Positions 49,922 to 61,073 of a stretch of DNA of 64,000 nt are shown here, one piece after another. Below the pieces are notes generated by a model. It did not search any database and had not been told where the DNA came from. It worked only from the letters and a program-made list of their open reading frames with translations. The first letter of the stretch is position 1, and the number at the start of each line of letters is the position of its first letter. Location: NCBI RefSeq assembly GCF_000524195.1, contig NW_020170390.1, forward strand, positions 565,192-629,191. The letters run 5' to 3'. The position numbers and the translations under genes are program-made. This DNA comes from Echinococcus granulosus. Lineage: Eukaryota > Platyhelminthes > Cestoda > Cyclophyllidea > Taeniidae.

Positions 49922-51621
49922 TGGGGTTCACTTGCGGCCTCTTTGTGCAAGCATATATGGACGTTTTTACTTTGACCAATACAAGTAAAAAAATTGTTAA
50001 TAGTTGTCTTTTCCACCTCTCCTGCCTTCAAGTGGCTTTGCCGGTTCAGGAGCTTTACGGAGGAAGATAGGGCTAAATTGGCTGAACGCATAAACCGAAG
50101 TCTCCTCTAAATTTTGGCTTTTTTGTGGGGCTCTGTATTTCCAGCGCCACTGTGACAAATTTGTTCACATTTCAAGGTAACTTAAATTACTTTGGTTACG
50201 GTTTCTATGCCAGGGTGCGAATATGTCTTTTTTTAGTGGATTTAAAGCACGCATTGTGTGTGAATGTGGAAAGCACACCTCTTCAGGGATGAATGTCAAG
50301 GCTTACGTTTGTCAAGCCATGGCATTCGTACCCAGTGGACCCATTGCCTAACCCGCTGCTACTTAAGCCCAGCACTTGCGATAAAGTCTCGAGATGGACG
50401 GGAGGTTGCCAGTACTCTAGTTGAGGGGGCCAGAGCTCCTAAGTATTGCCCTACGGAGTCTATAAAGCCGCTTGCACTTAGTCACAATGAAAGTTGTTGC
50501 TAGTCTTTTTATGAACAGGGAATTATGAGCGACGTGAATAGCACTTTGGGGTCTTACTTGGTGTCGTGAATCTTGATTACAATCCAATTGATGGTTACAA
50601 GGAACAATCTTTAGGTAGATGTGTTGGTGGGAGGAAAAAGAATTAACGAAGTGATCTCCATTCAATAAACTGCTTTATCCGGCAATGGAACTCCAGTATC
50701 GGTATGTTTGGGAGTGAAAGCTGTGTTTTGGCCAAACCAAAGCATAAATGTTTACCTATGCTAGGCTTCCGTTCGTTGTATTAATTGATCACTGATTTTT
50801 TGCCAAAACAGGCAAAATGCGCGTCTTTACATTGCCAGGCTTTAAGTTAGTATAGCTATGTAAGTGCATTCCATTCCAACCAAAGTACTTCCCAAAACTA
50901 TTATATATGCAAAACGAAGCCATTATCCACATAAACAATATCTGAGATCGGTGCACAGCTGCGATCCATAAAGGTAATTTGACGAGATGAGGCGTCTGTT
51001 GTGTTGATTGACGCCATCAGAAAGTTGGGAAGTCCAGTATTTGCATAATGCAACCTAAAGTTTGGTATAAAAAATTAATACCTTTTTTGACGGGGCACCG
51101 TTACCTTTAGGACGAGCAGCAGAATTTTATGGGCTTTTCAATGGAGAAATGGGACTCTAAACCACTTAGAAATTAAAAACTTGAAAAAACTTCCGTGAAA
51201 GTTGATGTAATCAGCACAAAAATTTAATCGTCAAAACTTTGGCTGAAGAATTATCTTAGGTGTATAAAAAGAGGGATATTTTTTACATTTTAAGACAGTA
51301 AACGTAATAGTTGCATTTTCAGAAGGACGGCAAAATTTAGATCAACTTTTGTGATTTCACCGCTAGCAGCAAAGTCGAGCAAGAAAAACACCTGGCAGAA
51401 CCCTGCAGAATGGAATTCTCTCTCAGGTCAAGTGTTCTGAGTGTGTTCTGCCAAATCTTGGGTGGGCAACGGTATGGATGGCACCAATCAATTCTCCTTC
51501 CACTTTCTCAGTTCTTTTAGCTACACTTGGGTGGAGAGGCGTACTCTAAGGAACAACATTCCGTTCAGAATTCCCCCCTTAAAATAAACGCCCTTAAACA
51601 AAAATAACAAAGCCGACTCAC
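49922..51621. other. Interval between converging transcripts
   Basis: The plus-strand CCCH gene ends on the left and a candidate minus-strand gene ends somewhere here. The piece 50264-50503 is GC-richer than its surroundings and could be a repeat fragment, but I find no partner for it in the window. The remaining exons of the minus-strand gene, if real, were not found. Confidence 0.3.
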
Positions 51622-52065
51622 ACCGTAGCAGGCAAACTCAGATGCTGTCCTTATTGAATATGGCTGATTCAACTTCGTGTGCCCGAGGGTCAGTCTCGCT
51701 TCGGCTGATAAGACACATGGAGTCGCGGCGTCATTTACGCGGAGGGGCCAGGGCATTACAAAAATCGCATAAACATAAGTGCATCTGTTGCTTAAAGCAC
51801 CCAGCTAAATTAGCAATGATTGGTAACCCAGCCTTAAAAGTAAATCCGTGATTAGAACACTCCGAGCAATGTCTATGTTAGTAGCGTATACCTGTTATGC
51901 AAATCACTCTATGGAGCCAAATACCAGTCACTTTGTAGTAAAAGCCAAACTTTTAACAATCAATCACAACAGCTAGGGAATTCAAAAATGTATATTCCGA
52001 AGAGTAGCCTACAAGGCTATTAAAATCTTCAAAGTACTTACCTTTAATTGTACACTGTCAGCCAT
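51622..52065 (-). CDS. Candidate 5' exons of an unidentified minus-strand gene
   Basis: Start exon 52042-52065: AACATGGCT context, eight codons MADSVQLK, then a perfect donor GTAAGT. Second exon 51622-51804: acceptor GCTAATTTAG, 61 open codons in phase 0 (LGALSNRCTYVYAIFVMPWP, later LTLGHTKLNQPYSIRTASEF and ACYG), donor GTGAGT in phase 0. Start context, four splice signals and phase all agree. I do not recognise the protein. The second exon is GC-richer than its surroundings, so it could instead be a repeat that happens to be open. Continuation exons were not found. Confidence 0.4.
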
Positions 52066-53047
52066 GTTGATAGGTCAACTTTTCACTGCTCTCTTCTCAT
52101 GAAAACGATGGTGAGTACTAAGGCCTCAAATACTGGCGATTCTATGTATTGAGGTGCCGCTTAAGTGGTTCATTTGGCACTGCTAGGTCTCACCGTGTTG
52201 CAAGGGTTGATTGCAAACTCATAAGCAAAACCCCACCACCCTCAACTCCAATCTTCCATCCATTTTGGCATCAGATCACGCGCTGATTCTGGTAAAATGG
52301 GCAGTGGGGTGCATAGCCCGAATTCATTCGGAGATTGATTCAAAACAAGTGTGTGGGTGGCGTTGCATTATCGGGTTGCTGATCGGTCCATTGCAATCTC
52401 GGGTCTAGAATTTTTCCATTCTTCAAGCTGTCAGGGTAAATTTACTTCCGAATCAAATTAAACATGCACTTAAAGTGTTTCCTAAATCACATTAAATTTA
52501 CAAGTGATGAATGCGGTAGTGGCATCTTCACGACAATGCTATGTTTTAGTGCCTGAAATACAAATAATAACCATAAATTACAAACAGCAACGGATGTTAA
52601 TTTTCCTTGGTCGTTGTGTCCATTGTTCCCTATTTTTTGCTGCTGCTTTTTAAATTGTCTGCGCCTCTACTGCTAAACGACAATCAGATCGACGCTGGCA
52701 CTGTTGCTGTCCTGAAAGATTGTTTGCTCACCTGGCTGTAATGTTATTGTCTAACTTCATGCAATTACAGCATCGTTAGAATCACAAGCAATACAGTAAA
52801 TACAGTCTTCCACTTGGATTGTTTTGCTGCCTATTTCCGTGTTCTACGCTCTTTCCACGTTTTAGCTAGTGGGACAGTTACCACCCGGAATAACAAAATC
52901 TTACGTGTAACGAAACTCTTTTTAGAAATCTGTACAAAATTGTTTTTAAAGATGTGGAAAAAAATTTAAGCTCTAGAACATGGTTACAAATAGGCTGAGA
53001 ATGTGCTGATTGTTAAAATAGGTAACTGTAGGTAATGGAATTCACTG
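52066..53047. other. AT-rich spacer
   Basis: A-rich on the plus strand. If the MADSVQLK start is real, this holds its promoter and 5' UTR. I see no exon, RNA gene or repeat I can support. Confidence 0.35.
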
Positions 53048-53245
53048 AAGCCCTACAGACAAGTATAACAATTAGGCCTTTTACGGCCCATAAAGTGAAG
53101 GAGTTCGACCATGGGCTATGCATTCAGGTGTTTTAATTAAAAGCTTGGTAGTTTTACGGACCGTATGAAATAGGGAGATGGTAAATCAGAAAAAAAGGAA
53201 TGGAATTGCAGTCATTTAGTTAAATACGTAAAATTTTATCCAATA
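53048..53245 (+). repeat. Direct repeat, copy A
   Basis: Aligns by eye with 53884-54062 in the same orientation. Shared blocks are GAA-CC-TACAGA, AAGTA-A-CAATT, TTTTA-GGCCCATAAAG, GAGTTCG-CCATGGGCT, GTAGTTTTACGG/CAGTTTTGCGG and AAATTTTATCCAAT. I estimate about 70 percent identity with small indels. No terminal TG...CA or target-site duplication is obvious. Confidence 0.6.
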
Positions 53246-53883
53246 AATTTACAGTAATCAAAAAGGAAAACAAATTGCAGTAGGAGTCGTAGGTACACTG
53301 GTAGAGGTTCAGCCCTTTACTATGCTGACTGAGAATAGTCTCTTTATCATAAAGCGTTGAAGCATAGTAAAACCGCGACTTAGTGATCTTTTAAACAGAT
53401 TCGGATCACCATTTTATGGAAATCGGAGCGCACTTGTTAGTACGAAAAAGGTCTGCCATAGTGTGGCAACCCGAGGCCACGTATCAAGGGGGCCAAAAAA
53501 CTCTTTCGGCTTTTGGTGCTGTTCGCCACAATGAGCTATTGTAGTTTGCGATTGTCTGCATGGATGCATCATGAATCATAGATGTACATCGGTCTATCGG
53601 CAAGGTTCCTTTGATTGCGTTTTGTACTACTTTTCTCCTACTTTGACCCCTCTTACATAACATGACTGCCTGCTCTAAAAACTAATGTTTTCGGTACAAA
53701 AGTTTTTACCTAGCATGTTTTACAGTGATTGGAGAAGGTGCAGTGGCAGAACGTATCACTCAGAGTCAAATGTTTAAACAAACGCTTTTCTGTACATGAA
53801 TCATTAGGTATAAATGCCATGATTAATCGCCATTAACAATATGGAGTACATCCCGTGTTTAACTTGAGAGATAAGAAGCGGTT

Positions 53884-54062
53884 GGAACCTTACAGAAAAG
53901 TACAGCAATTGGGTATTTTATGGCCCATAAAGCAACCGAGTTCGCCCATGGGCTGTAGATCAAGGTATTTTAGTAAAAAGTTCGACAGTTTTGCGGGTCG
54001 CATTAATTGATAAAAAGTGGTACTGTAGTCTATTATTTAGAGATGAGAAATTTTATCCAATT
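53884..54062 (+). repeat. Direct repeat, copy B
   Basis: Partner of 53048-53245, about 840 bases downstream. Homology seems to stop at AAATTTTATCCAAT on the right and near the GAACCTTACAG block on the left. The 640 bases between the copies show no coding capacity, so an LTR-flanked element is possible but not supported. Confidence 0.6.
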
Positions 54063-57000
54063 TTATTGAATGAACTTTTGTAAGTGCATTAATCGGGTAA
54101 GTCGTTAAACCCATTAGGCAGATGAAGGTTCCGTGTATAAGCGGATGACAGAAACTAGGCTTCAATGACTATCAATTAGCTTGTTGTTTTTCATGCACGT
54201 TGGATAAAAGGACGAATTTTAGCGCTTACTATCTCGCTGGTGAGGAGAAATTGCTTCTGGATTACAGCGTTAGTTAGGAGAACGTACATACTATTGGTTG
54301 CACCCACTGTGAATTGCCGCTTGAAAGCCAGAGGTCTATCTGCTCGGTGCGACACATCTCGAAGGTGTGGAATTCAGCCTTCTGCTTGAGAGGCAGCCAG
54401 GACTATGTATACAGTTGGAAAATAGCCCCATTTCTAAACTTGCATGACAAAGCGAAACCTCCTCTCTCATACCGCAAAATTTTCCCATGATGAGATTAAT
54501 ACTTTAGGGTGGGACAAGAAAAAGGTATCGCCTCGCCAAACAATGATTATCACTATTTGCGGTACCAGGCAATGACATACTTACTTAAACAGAAAGTTGC
54601 GGAATAGGAGTGAGGGGTAGGTTCTTATTTACAAAGACAAAACATAACAAAATTAGGATTCGCAGCTAATGTTATTTCCCGTTGGCAAAAGAGTACAGAG
54701 TGTAGAGGTGATTATGCCAGTTAAAAACGCCTTGTAAAAGGCATTCTGTGGTTACTTCATGCTTACCATGGAAAACCTCACGGAATTATTTGTTTACTTT
54801 AAACACACACATGCACTAGCACCAACAGAAAGTTGAACAAATTGTTTCTTCCACTAGCAAAGTCACAAACACGCATTTAAAGCGGATCTAACATATCCCA
54901 TTTCTGATTCAGTTCAGGAGTTTTTTTTGGGTACTTTAAGACAAGAAAATACAAATAGGACCTGAGAATATTTGCAGGGCGTTTTGCGATTCGAAACCCC
55001 CATTTTTCTTACGAACTGAGGCCAAATGGATTTAAACATGAGGTGAGAAATTTAAAATTGCTATTTTATATATGGCAAAATAGGCACACGATTTAAAATA
55101 AATGCCTAGGTTATTGGTACTAAATTACCTAAAAACTGTTCACTGGGGAGGGTCTTAACTGTATTGAAAGTGAAGATTAGTAGTACCTTACAGGGGCCTA
55201 TACTAGGAATGGCGTAAATAAACACCATTTGAACGAGGAAACACATATTTGATTTGATTTTTAGCTGTTTTAGTGAATAATTTTATCAGCGCCATCACTG
55301 GGTTGGCCCAGATCCGTGTTGACAGCAAAATTCTGTCACTGACGGGAGAGGGACAATCAAATTAGCAGTGTGAGGTTCAACGATTGAGTTCCTTCTCACC
55401 ACCCTTCCACCGTGCCTCTGCAGCCGATGTACGCACTCACAAGCAAGAGGTACTAAAAGAGAGGCGGTTACAGTGTGTAAACTACTTCAAATCAGTAAAA
55501 AGTTCCGTTTTTTTCCATCATTCGGAATACGTTTAAATGTATCAGAATCATGACTGGACAATATCGTGACACGCATGAAAATGCTAGAAAAGTGATATAA
55601 AAGGGGTATCACTGAGAGGCCTGAAGCTCTTTCATTGTTTAAAGTCTTTGACATTTAACATTTCTTTAGTGTTTAAACAGATTTTTGTTCTTTAAGGTAA
55701 ACAGATGCAAAGAATTCTTTACAAAATACTTTCATGTCCTCCAACTGCGAAAATTTTGGATGTAGATATTTTACATTACCAAATCCCAATCAATTTTTAC
55801 TCAATCACCACCTGAATTTCCTTCCTAAAAACTGTTAATTATCGGATCGAAAGATCGACTGTACTAATTTATACCAAAAAATGAGACAGTATCTTGTTTA
55901 AGAACGAATTATTTAAACTTAATATCCAAAGGATGGAAAAAACAGATGGTTTGGCTAAGCAAAAACAACTGGATTAATAAATTAATGACTGACTCTTGGT
56001 TACAGACTCTCTAGTTATAGACTTGAGCATTGAGCCGAGGGCTAACATCTATCATGTTTATAAAAGAGCAAGGCAGTATAAATGAATACGGTGTAGTTTA
56101 ATTTGTGTTACTGTTAGAGCAGATTGAGCAATGAGAAGAGGGAAAAATCATTAGTCAGTTTTAACCTTCAAGCCTTTCTAAAGGTATTCTATCATGCTCT
56201 ACATGTAAATATACTGGGGCAGCGGGAGATCCCGTCTATTACCAAAACAGTACTACGTTGACATAGGAGATACCATGCACCGGCATCGCCGCTTTTCGAT
56301 CGTCTCTCCTCCCACCTGTAAAGACATTGGCCTTGGTGTCTGAAGCCAGGACGTTAAATGGGCACGCCTAGACGCGTACCCGCTCCGCATGTAGGACAAA
56401 TTTGTCGGAATCCGGGGTGGGGAAATGTAAATGAAGCTTTACTTTTAGTAGAATCCCTAGTTAAGAGTGTGAAAGCACATAAATAATGTAAGAACACGCA
56501 GTAAGCTATGCATACTAGATCATTTAATACTCTAGACAGCGTTTGTAGACCCAAACAACTGAAACGGCATCGTACAGACATTAGAGCTTCCGATTAACAG
56601 CAGTTCGAACTCTTGAACACCAGGTGGAAATTATATAAATTATTTAGGAATAATGCTTAAAATCATTTACTATATATAGTTTCATCCTCGTCCTGTCTGT
56701 TTTCCAGTTTACTGACAAGATTTATGGATGTTTTGGGCATGTTTGGGGAGGCAAATTCAGATGGAGCCACAAAACTATGTAGTTGATTCCGGCGTGTGCG
56801 AAAACTTTGTTTGAAAAAGGCGTTTAGCTTAATGAACAATATTAAAATTAGAATACATTTTATTACAAACACAGCACTTTGGGGTAAAGAAAAATAGTCC
56901 ATTCATGCGAATCAATGCTTTATACCTACGGAAATAGTAACGCCATTGTGCATAACAGGTTTGAATATTTTCTACTAACAATACTTATTTTTTAATTGTC

Positions 57001-57245
57001 TTCATCTAAAATAATAAGTTTATCTAGACTTGAATTTGCTACCAAACGCGATATTTATTTGACCATCGGCCTATATTTTGATTTTATAATGAAAATTCTG
57101 CAACGAGGTGCAAATGTAAAATAGGAAATTGACTCACAGTTCCAAAGCCTGTTTTACCAAAAACTGAACATCCCACTACCCTACCAAATTTGTCGAAAAA
57201 TAAATGAATTGTGGATTAAATTTGGCGCAAATTTGGCCGCGTAGT
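54063..57245. other. AT-rich stretch without supported features
   Basis: A-rich on the plus strand, as in introns or spacers of minus-strand genes. One exon-like piece on the minus strand (55395-55450, open frame YLLLVSAYIGCRGTVEG between CTCTTTTAG and GTGAGA) is not linked to anything. Nothing else is supported. Confidence 0.3.
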
Positions 57246-57412
57246 GTAGCTCTTCGAGAATTTCTTGAAGACTAAAGAAGGCATAATACCGTGGTAGAAC
57301 ACGTATTATTGACGTACAGGTCTTGGGAGCTACTGACATGGCCCGGAGGCCAGGGCCACCCGGCGGAGGCACAGAGGCGGAGCCCTAAGCGGCCTGTTAC
57401 CAAAGCCGATAG
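57246..57412 (+). repeat. Dispersed repeat, copy 2
   Basis: The inverted-orientation partner of 17348-17516. It is clearly GC-richer than the AT-rich flanks, with a CGGCGGAGGC block in its right half. Read on the minus strand both copies can be translated into loosely similar peptides ending in YYxxFxLQxxLxxLH. That may hint at an old coding origin or may only reflect nucleotide homology. Confidence 0.6.
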
Positions 57413-57699
57413 TTAAACAAACACTTGAAGTTTTACACCTATAGTTAGACAACTTTGAACTTCATTTTAATCTAGGGCCATATTTCTATTGCCAATTGAA
57501 GGAGCCCTTTAACTTCAACCCAGCTAAAAGTAAAAGGCGTTTTATTGGCTGGTATTTTTTTAATTGGAGAATATAATGCTGCTAAGATACAGGGGTAAGT
57601 ATGATCACATTTCAGGAAACGGATGTGTTCAGTAGTTTTGTCTCTGACTGCGGCTAGAATCAGTGCTGTTCATGAATTCCTTAGCTTATACAACTGTCA

Positions 57700-58020
57700 C
57701 GGCAGGGCTGAGTAAGCCCACCAGTAAGACTTCGTACCACGTGTGCACCCAGTCACACACGCGCACCCAACCGGGTGGTCATGTGGTGCTCCAGTGTTTG
57801 AACAGCGCCAACTTACGGTAAAGTGCGTCAGAGATTGTCAATTGCGAAAAGTTGGCTTGCACGCGTCCCCTGCCCACCCCCTCTGCCTTAGGTCAGTCGT
57901 CTGCTGTCTCGCCGGTTCACAGCCCACGGTGCGATAGACGCATCCGCGGGCTCGGTAGTTTTGTGGTGAGTTATGCATCCGTGTCACAAACAGGGCTGAA
58001 CCCGCGGCTATACAACAATT
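57700..58020. other. GC-rich island of unknown nature
   Basis: About 320 bases that are far richer in G and C than their surroundings, beginning near TGTCACGGCAGGGC and rich in CACACGC and CCCACC blocks. Candidate explanations are a solo LTR or other repeat, or a CpG-rich promoter. No partner copy is in the window, and overlapping plus-strand ORFs (57743-58112) carry no recognisable domain. Confidence 0.3.
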
Positions 58021-58913
58021 GGAGTGAATCCGGTTTTGTTTTCTGCCACTGTTTGAAAGTCGCCTACATAAACATCATGATCGCGAGATACGTACATCGG
58101 ATGAAATCATAAAGCTCCGTCCCTCTTCCTCTCTCACACAATCTATCGAGTATTTTGCATTTTAACGGTGGTCTTAACTATTACAAGACAATTTGTAAGA
58201 AAACCATTAGGCCCCCATTAGGATTGGCATATTAGCTTCAAGCCATTGTTGCTGAGGTTTCGCCAAAGCACTTATGAAATATCTTGGAGATAATTGAATG
58301 ACCTTCGGAAGGCTATTAATTTTTATTAGATTGGACGTTATCAAGCTTGCAGCTTGTGGCGTCATCATTGAAACTACTTCATTAAGTCAAGAGGTTATGC
58401 TAGCATAGTGATCCAAAGTTTTAAATGCTCATTATAGGAATCATTCTCCCTACATCACCAATGCCTAAACAAACTTAATTAGAAAAAATCATGAAGCGCG
58501 GGTACATAAAGAAATGTTCTGCACTGACCAGCTAATGGCTCCGGGTTCTTCTACGCACCACACACTTAGATCAAGTGAAACAAGGCCCCTGTAATATAGA
58601 TACAACCTCTACTATAGATGAAAATAACTCCTAATATAAATTTGCCTTCAATGCTGTGGTATTTAGTACGTGAATCAGAACTGAAATATGGTACTCGTAA
58701 AAAAACCTTGGGACATGTAATTTTAAAGCTCATCCCAATTTATTAAGCCTAAGCTTAAACCTGATGAATTTAGCTCAGCGTTTTCTACCCACAACTTAAT
58801 CTGGAATTCATGAACAATAGCTTTTACAATTTTCAGGCGTTTTTGAATAGTAGTGTTAGCCGATCATGCTCCATCACTGTCGGAAACGAAGTGCAAATCA
58901 CTACAACGCTCAC

Positions 58914-59231
58914 CTGCTGCACGTTTCGTCGCCTGAAGAACACGTTCCTCAAAATCTGCCGATTTTGAATTTGAACTTTTGTTACTTGTGAACGCACCTG
59001 AAAAGTATAAATTATGTATAAATTCTGTTTAAAAGTAGACTCATTTCGAGAATGATGTCAAGCAAAGGAACTTTTACTGAAACGCCGGCAGGCCTTGTCG
59101 CGTGCAGGACTACTGCGAGTTCCTACCCTTACCTGGCCATGCGATAATTGGGTTGTTACCGGAGCCCTTTGGCGAGGAGAATGCTTAGGATTAGGGCTGA
59201 ACATAATGAGCTGTGGTTTTGTAGATATAGG
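58914..59231 (-). CDS. Two linked candidate exons of an unidentified gene
   Basis: Exon 59133-59231 (acceptor TTTTGTTAG, donor GTAAGG) is 33 codons in phase 0: PISTKPQLIMFSPNPKHSPR and a Thr/Gln-rich end, TTQLSHGQ. Exon 58914-58997 (acceptor ACTTTTCAG, donor GTGAGC) is 28 codons in phase 0: VRSQVTKVQIQNRQILRN, then RRRNVQQ. All four splice signals are good and the phases join. I do not recognise the protein; the basic, Gln/Pro-rich content suggests a nuclear or disordered region. The second exon is also open in another frame (ADFEERVLQATKRA), so its true frame depends on the chain being right. Confidence 0.45.
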
Positions 59232-60960
59232 CTAACAAAATAGACACCCCAGCAACTGTTGCTTTGTAAGACAGTACAAATGGAAGGAAAAATCATCAAA
59301 TGAATAAAATTTTTGCCGCAGAATGCAGTCTTTTCCAGCCTCTTCAAATTTATTAAGGGTTCTAAAGAGTTTTGAAAGGAAGAATACTCAGTGAGAAGAC
59401 CTTACCGATTGTGTTTATTTATTAAGAGGAAGATGTCATGAATTGCCATGCAGCTTATCATTCGATAGACGTACTAATCTTGGTTGTAGCGTCACAAGAA
59501 TGGACCTTTTTAAATTATTGCATAACCTTTTCTTACTGCGAAGATACTTGCAGTAGAAGGAAGAGTGTCACCGAACGGCCTATAATCGTCCGTCATTTTG
59601 GGATAATCTGGTCCTCTGGTTATTCTGCTTTCGCGGCGACTTCGGCACAAGTGGGTGCGGTAATCCACAATGTGCCAGAAACCTTCACACAATGTGTGAT
59701 TTTACATTCCCACAAAACCCCTTATCGCACAGAGTAAGGCCACCTGCCCGATCTCGAGGATTGTCAGCCCGTGAAAGTAGCCGGAGCTGTTCAGGTATCA
59801 TCTCGCTCCTCCGTACCCATGGATTTTAGGCTTTTGGTCTGAGACATTGGACTCGAGGTGTCCTAGCTTGGGAATGCGAAAGAGCTACGAATTTATAGTG
59901 TTCCCGAGTTAGGTTCCGAGGAAAAGTTATAAATCACTGGTCGAACTCAGATGGACCCATCTTTTTGTCGTGGCAAGAATAACAGTACCACATAATTAGC
60001 ACAATTTTATTGTTTTCTTGAAGCGCTGTCGTGCGAGCAATTACGCAATACTCGCTAATGGTGTGGCCTTCCAATAGTTTGAAAAATTTGCCTGCAAGTG
60101 CTAAATAATAGTTTATATTGCAATTATGATTGTTCTTCTTTTACCTTAAAACGAATGTTTGTTACACACCCCCTTTTTTTAAAAACTTTAACTTACCCTA
60201 TTTTTGTAAACAGCCAAAGTTTATCATGATTAATTTGACTAACGTACATGATGGTGATTTTGCTTTTCGAGAGCAGTGCAGTAGCAACTTGGTTTTCCTT
60301 ACTTTAAGAAGATGTATTTAAACAGGCGCTGGTTTAGCAATGCTTCAAACACTTTCCGTTTGGCAATAAACAATATGGGAAATAAATGAACCCTATTGGT
60401 TCGAGTACATTGCCTTACGTTGCCTAGATTTCAAGTATGCTATTTTGTTTCCCATAAATATAGCAGGATTTAACCATTTTGAATGAGAATGGCAATCGCA
60501 TTTCTAACACGAGTATTGGTATGTTACATTTCGTAGTAGGACCTCACAAGTCACCGATGGCTATAAGTCTGTCATTGACCTAATCTTGTTAGTGACTAAA
60601 AATTTATATAAGCATGTCATCAAGAGGTGAAAATGTTTTCATTTAAGGGAGGAAGTATTATCAGTACATTACTAGTGCTAGCATTCCTCTGTCCCTAAGA
60701 ATTCAGCCAGCATAATGTCATCTAGTAGGAATGATTACACACATAGCTGTGTTATGGTAAGGAGTACTAATTTCGCTCAAGCGGGCAGAAAAAACCATGT
60801 ATGTTTTAGGTCTTACGTTGGTCACATAATTTTTTACCCGTAATTTTGTCCCTGTGGCCTTTTTAAAAGAGTGGTAAGCTCGTTGGTAGTTCCATTAAAT
60901 AGTGTAGACTAAGCCATTATTCTAGTTCTACCCAACGGATGATACTAAGATTGACTTAAA
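59232..60960. other. Spacer left of the plus-strand start exon
   Basis: This region should contain upstream exons or the promoter of the minus-strand chain and the promoter of the 60961 exon. A minus-strand piece ending CACAATCG before GTAAGG (59406) looks exon-like, but its phase does not join exon 59231. The stretch 59700-59860 is GC-richer with no clear identity. Confidence 0.3.
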
Positions 60961-61073
60961 ATGGCCTATGTGATCAGCGACAAACTCACATCAGGATTAC
61001 GTCAGGATCAAGGGCACAAGGTGGAGTTAGTAGTAAAAGAATTATTTAAATTAAAATACGGTGAATATGCTAG
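60961..61073 (+). CDS. Candidate first coding exon, unidentified gene
   Basis: ATG in an AAAATGGCC context opens 37 codons, MAYVISDKLTSGLRQDQGHK then VELVVKELFKLKYGEYA, plus two bases of the next codon, and runs into a strong donor GTGAGT at 61074. The composition is that of a helical soluble protein and lacks the bias of random AT-rich ORFs. I do not recognise the family. No downstream exon with a fitting phase was found in the remaining 2.9 kb, so the gene probably continues beyond the window or after a large intron. Its direction is opposite to the nearby minus-strand exons. Confidence 0.45.

Noticed and set aside
55395..55450. Minus-strand exon-like piece YLLLVSAYIGCRGTVEG
   Set aside because: The acceptor is good, but no adjoining exon was found and an equally good donor lies inside it.
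57136..57182. Minus-strand piece VVGCSVFGKTGFGT between an AG and GTGAGT, suggesting a nucleotide-binding loop
   Set aside because: 14 codons with no neighbouring exon. The glycine pattern is not a complete P-loop, and a repeat lies next to it.
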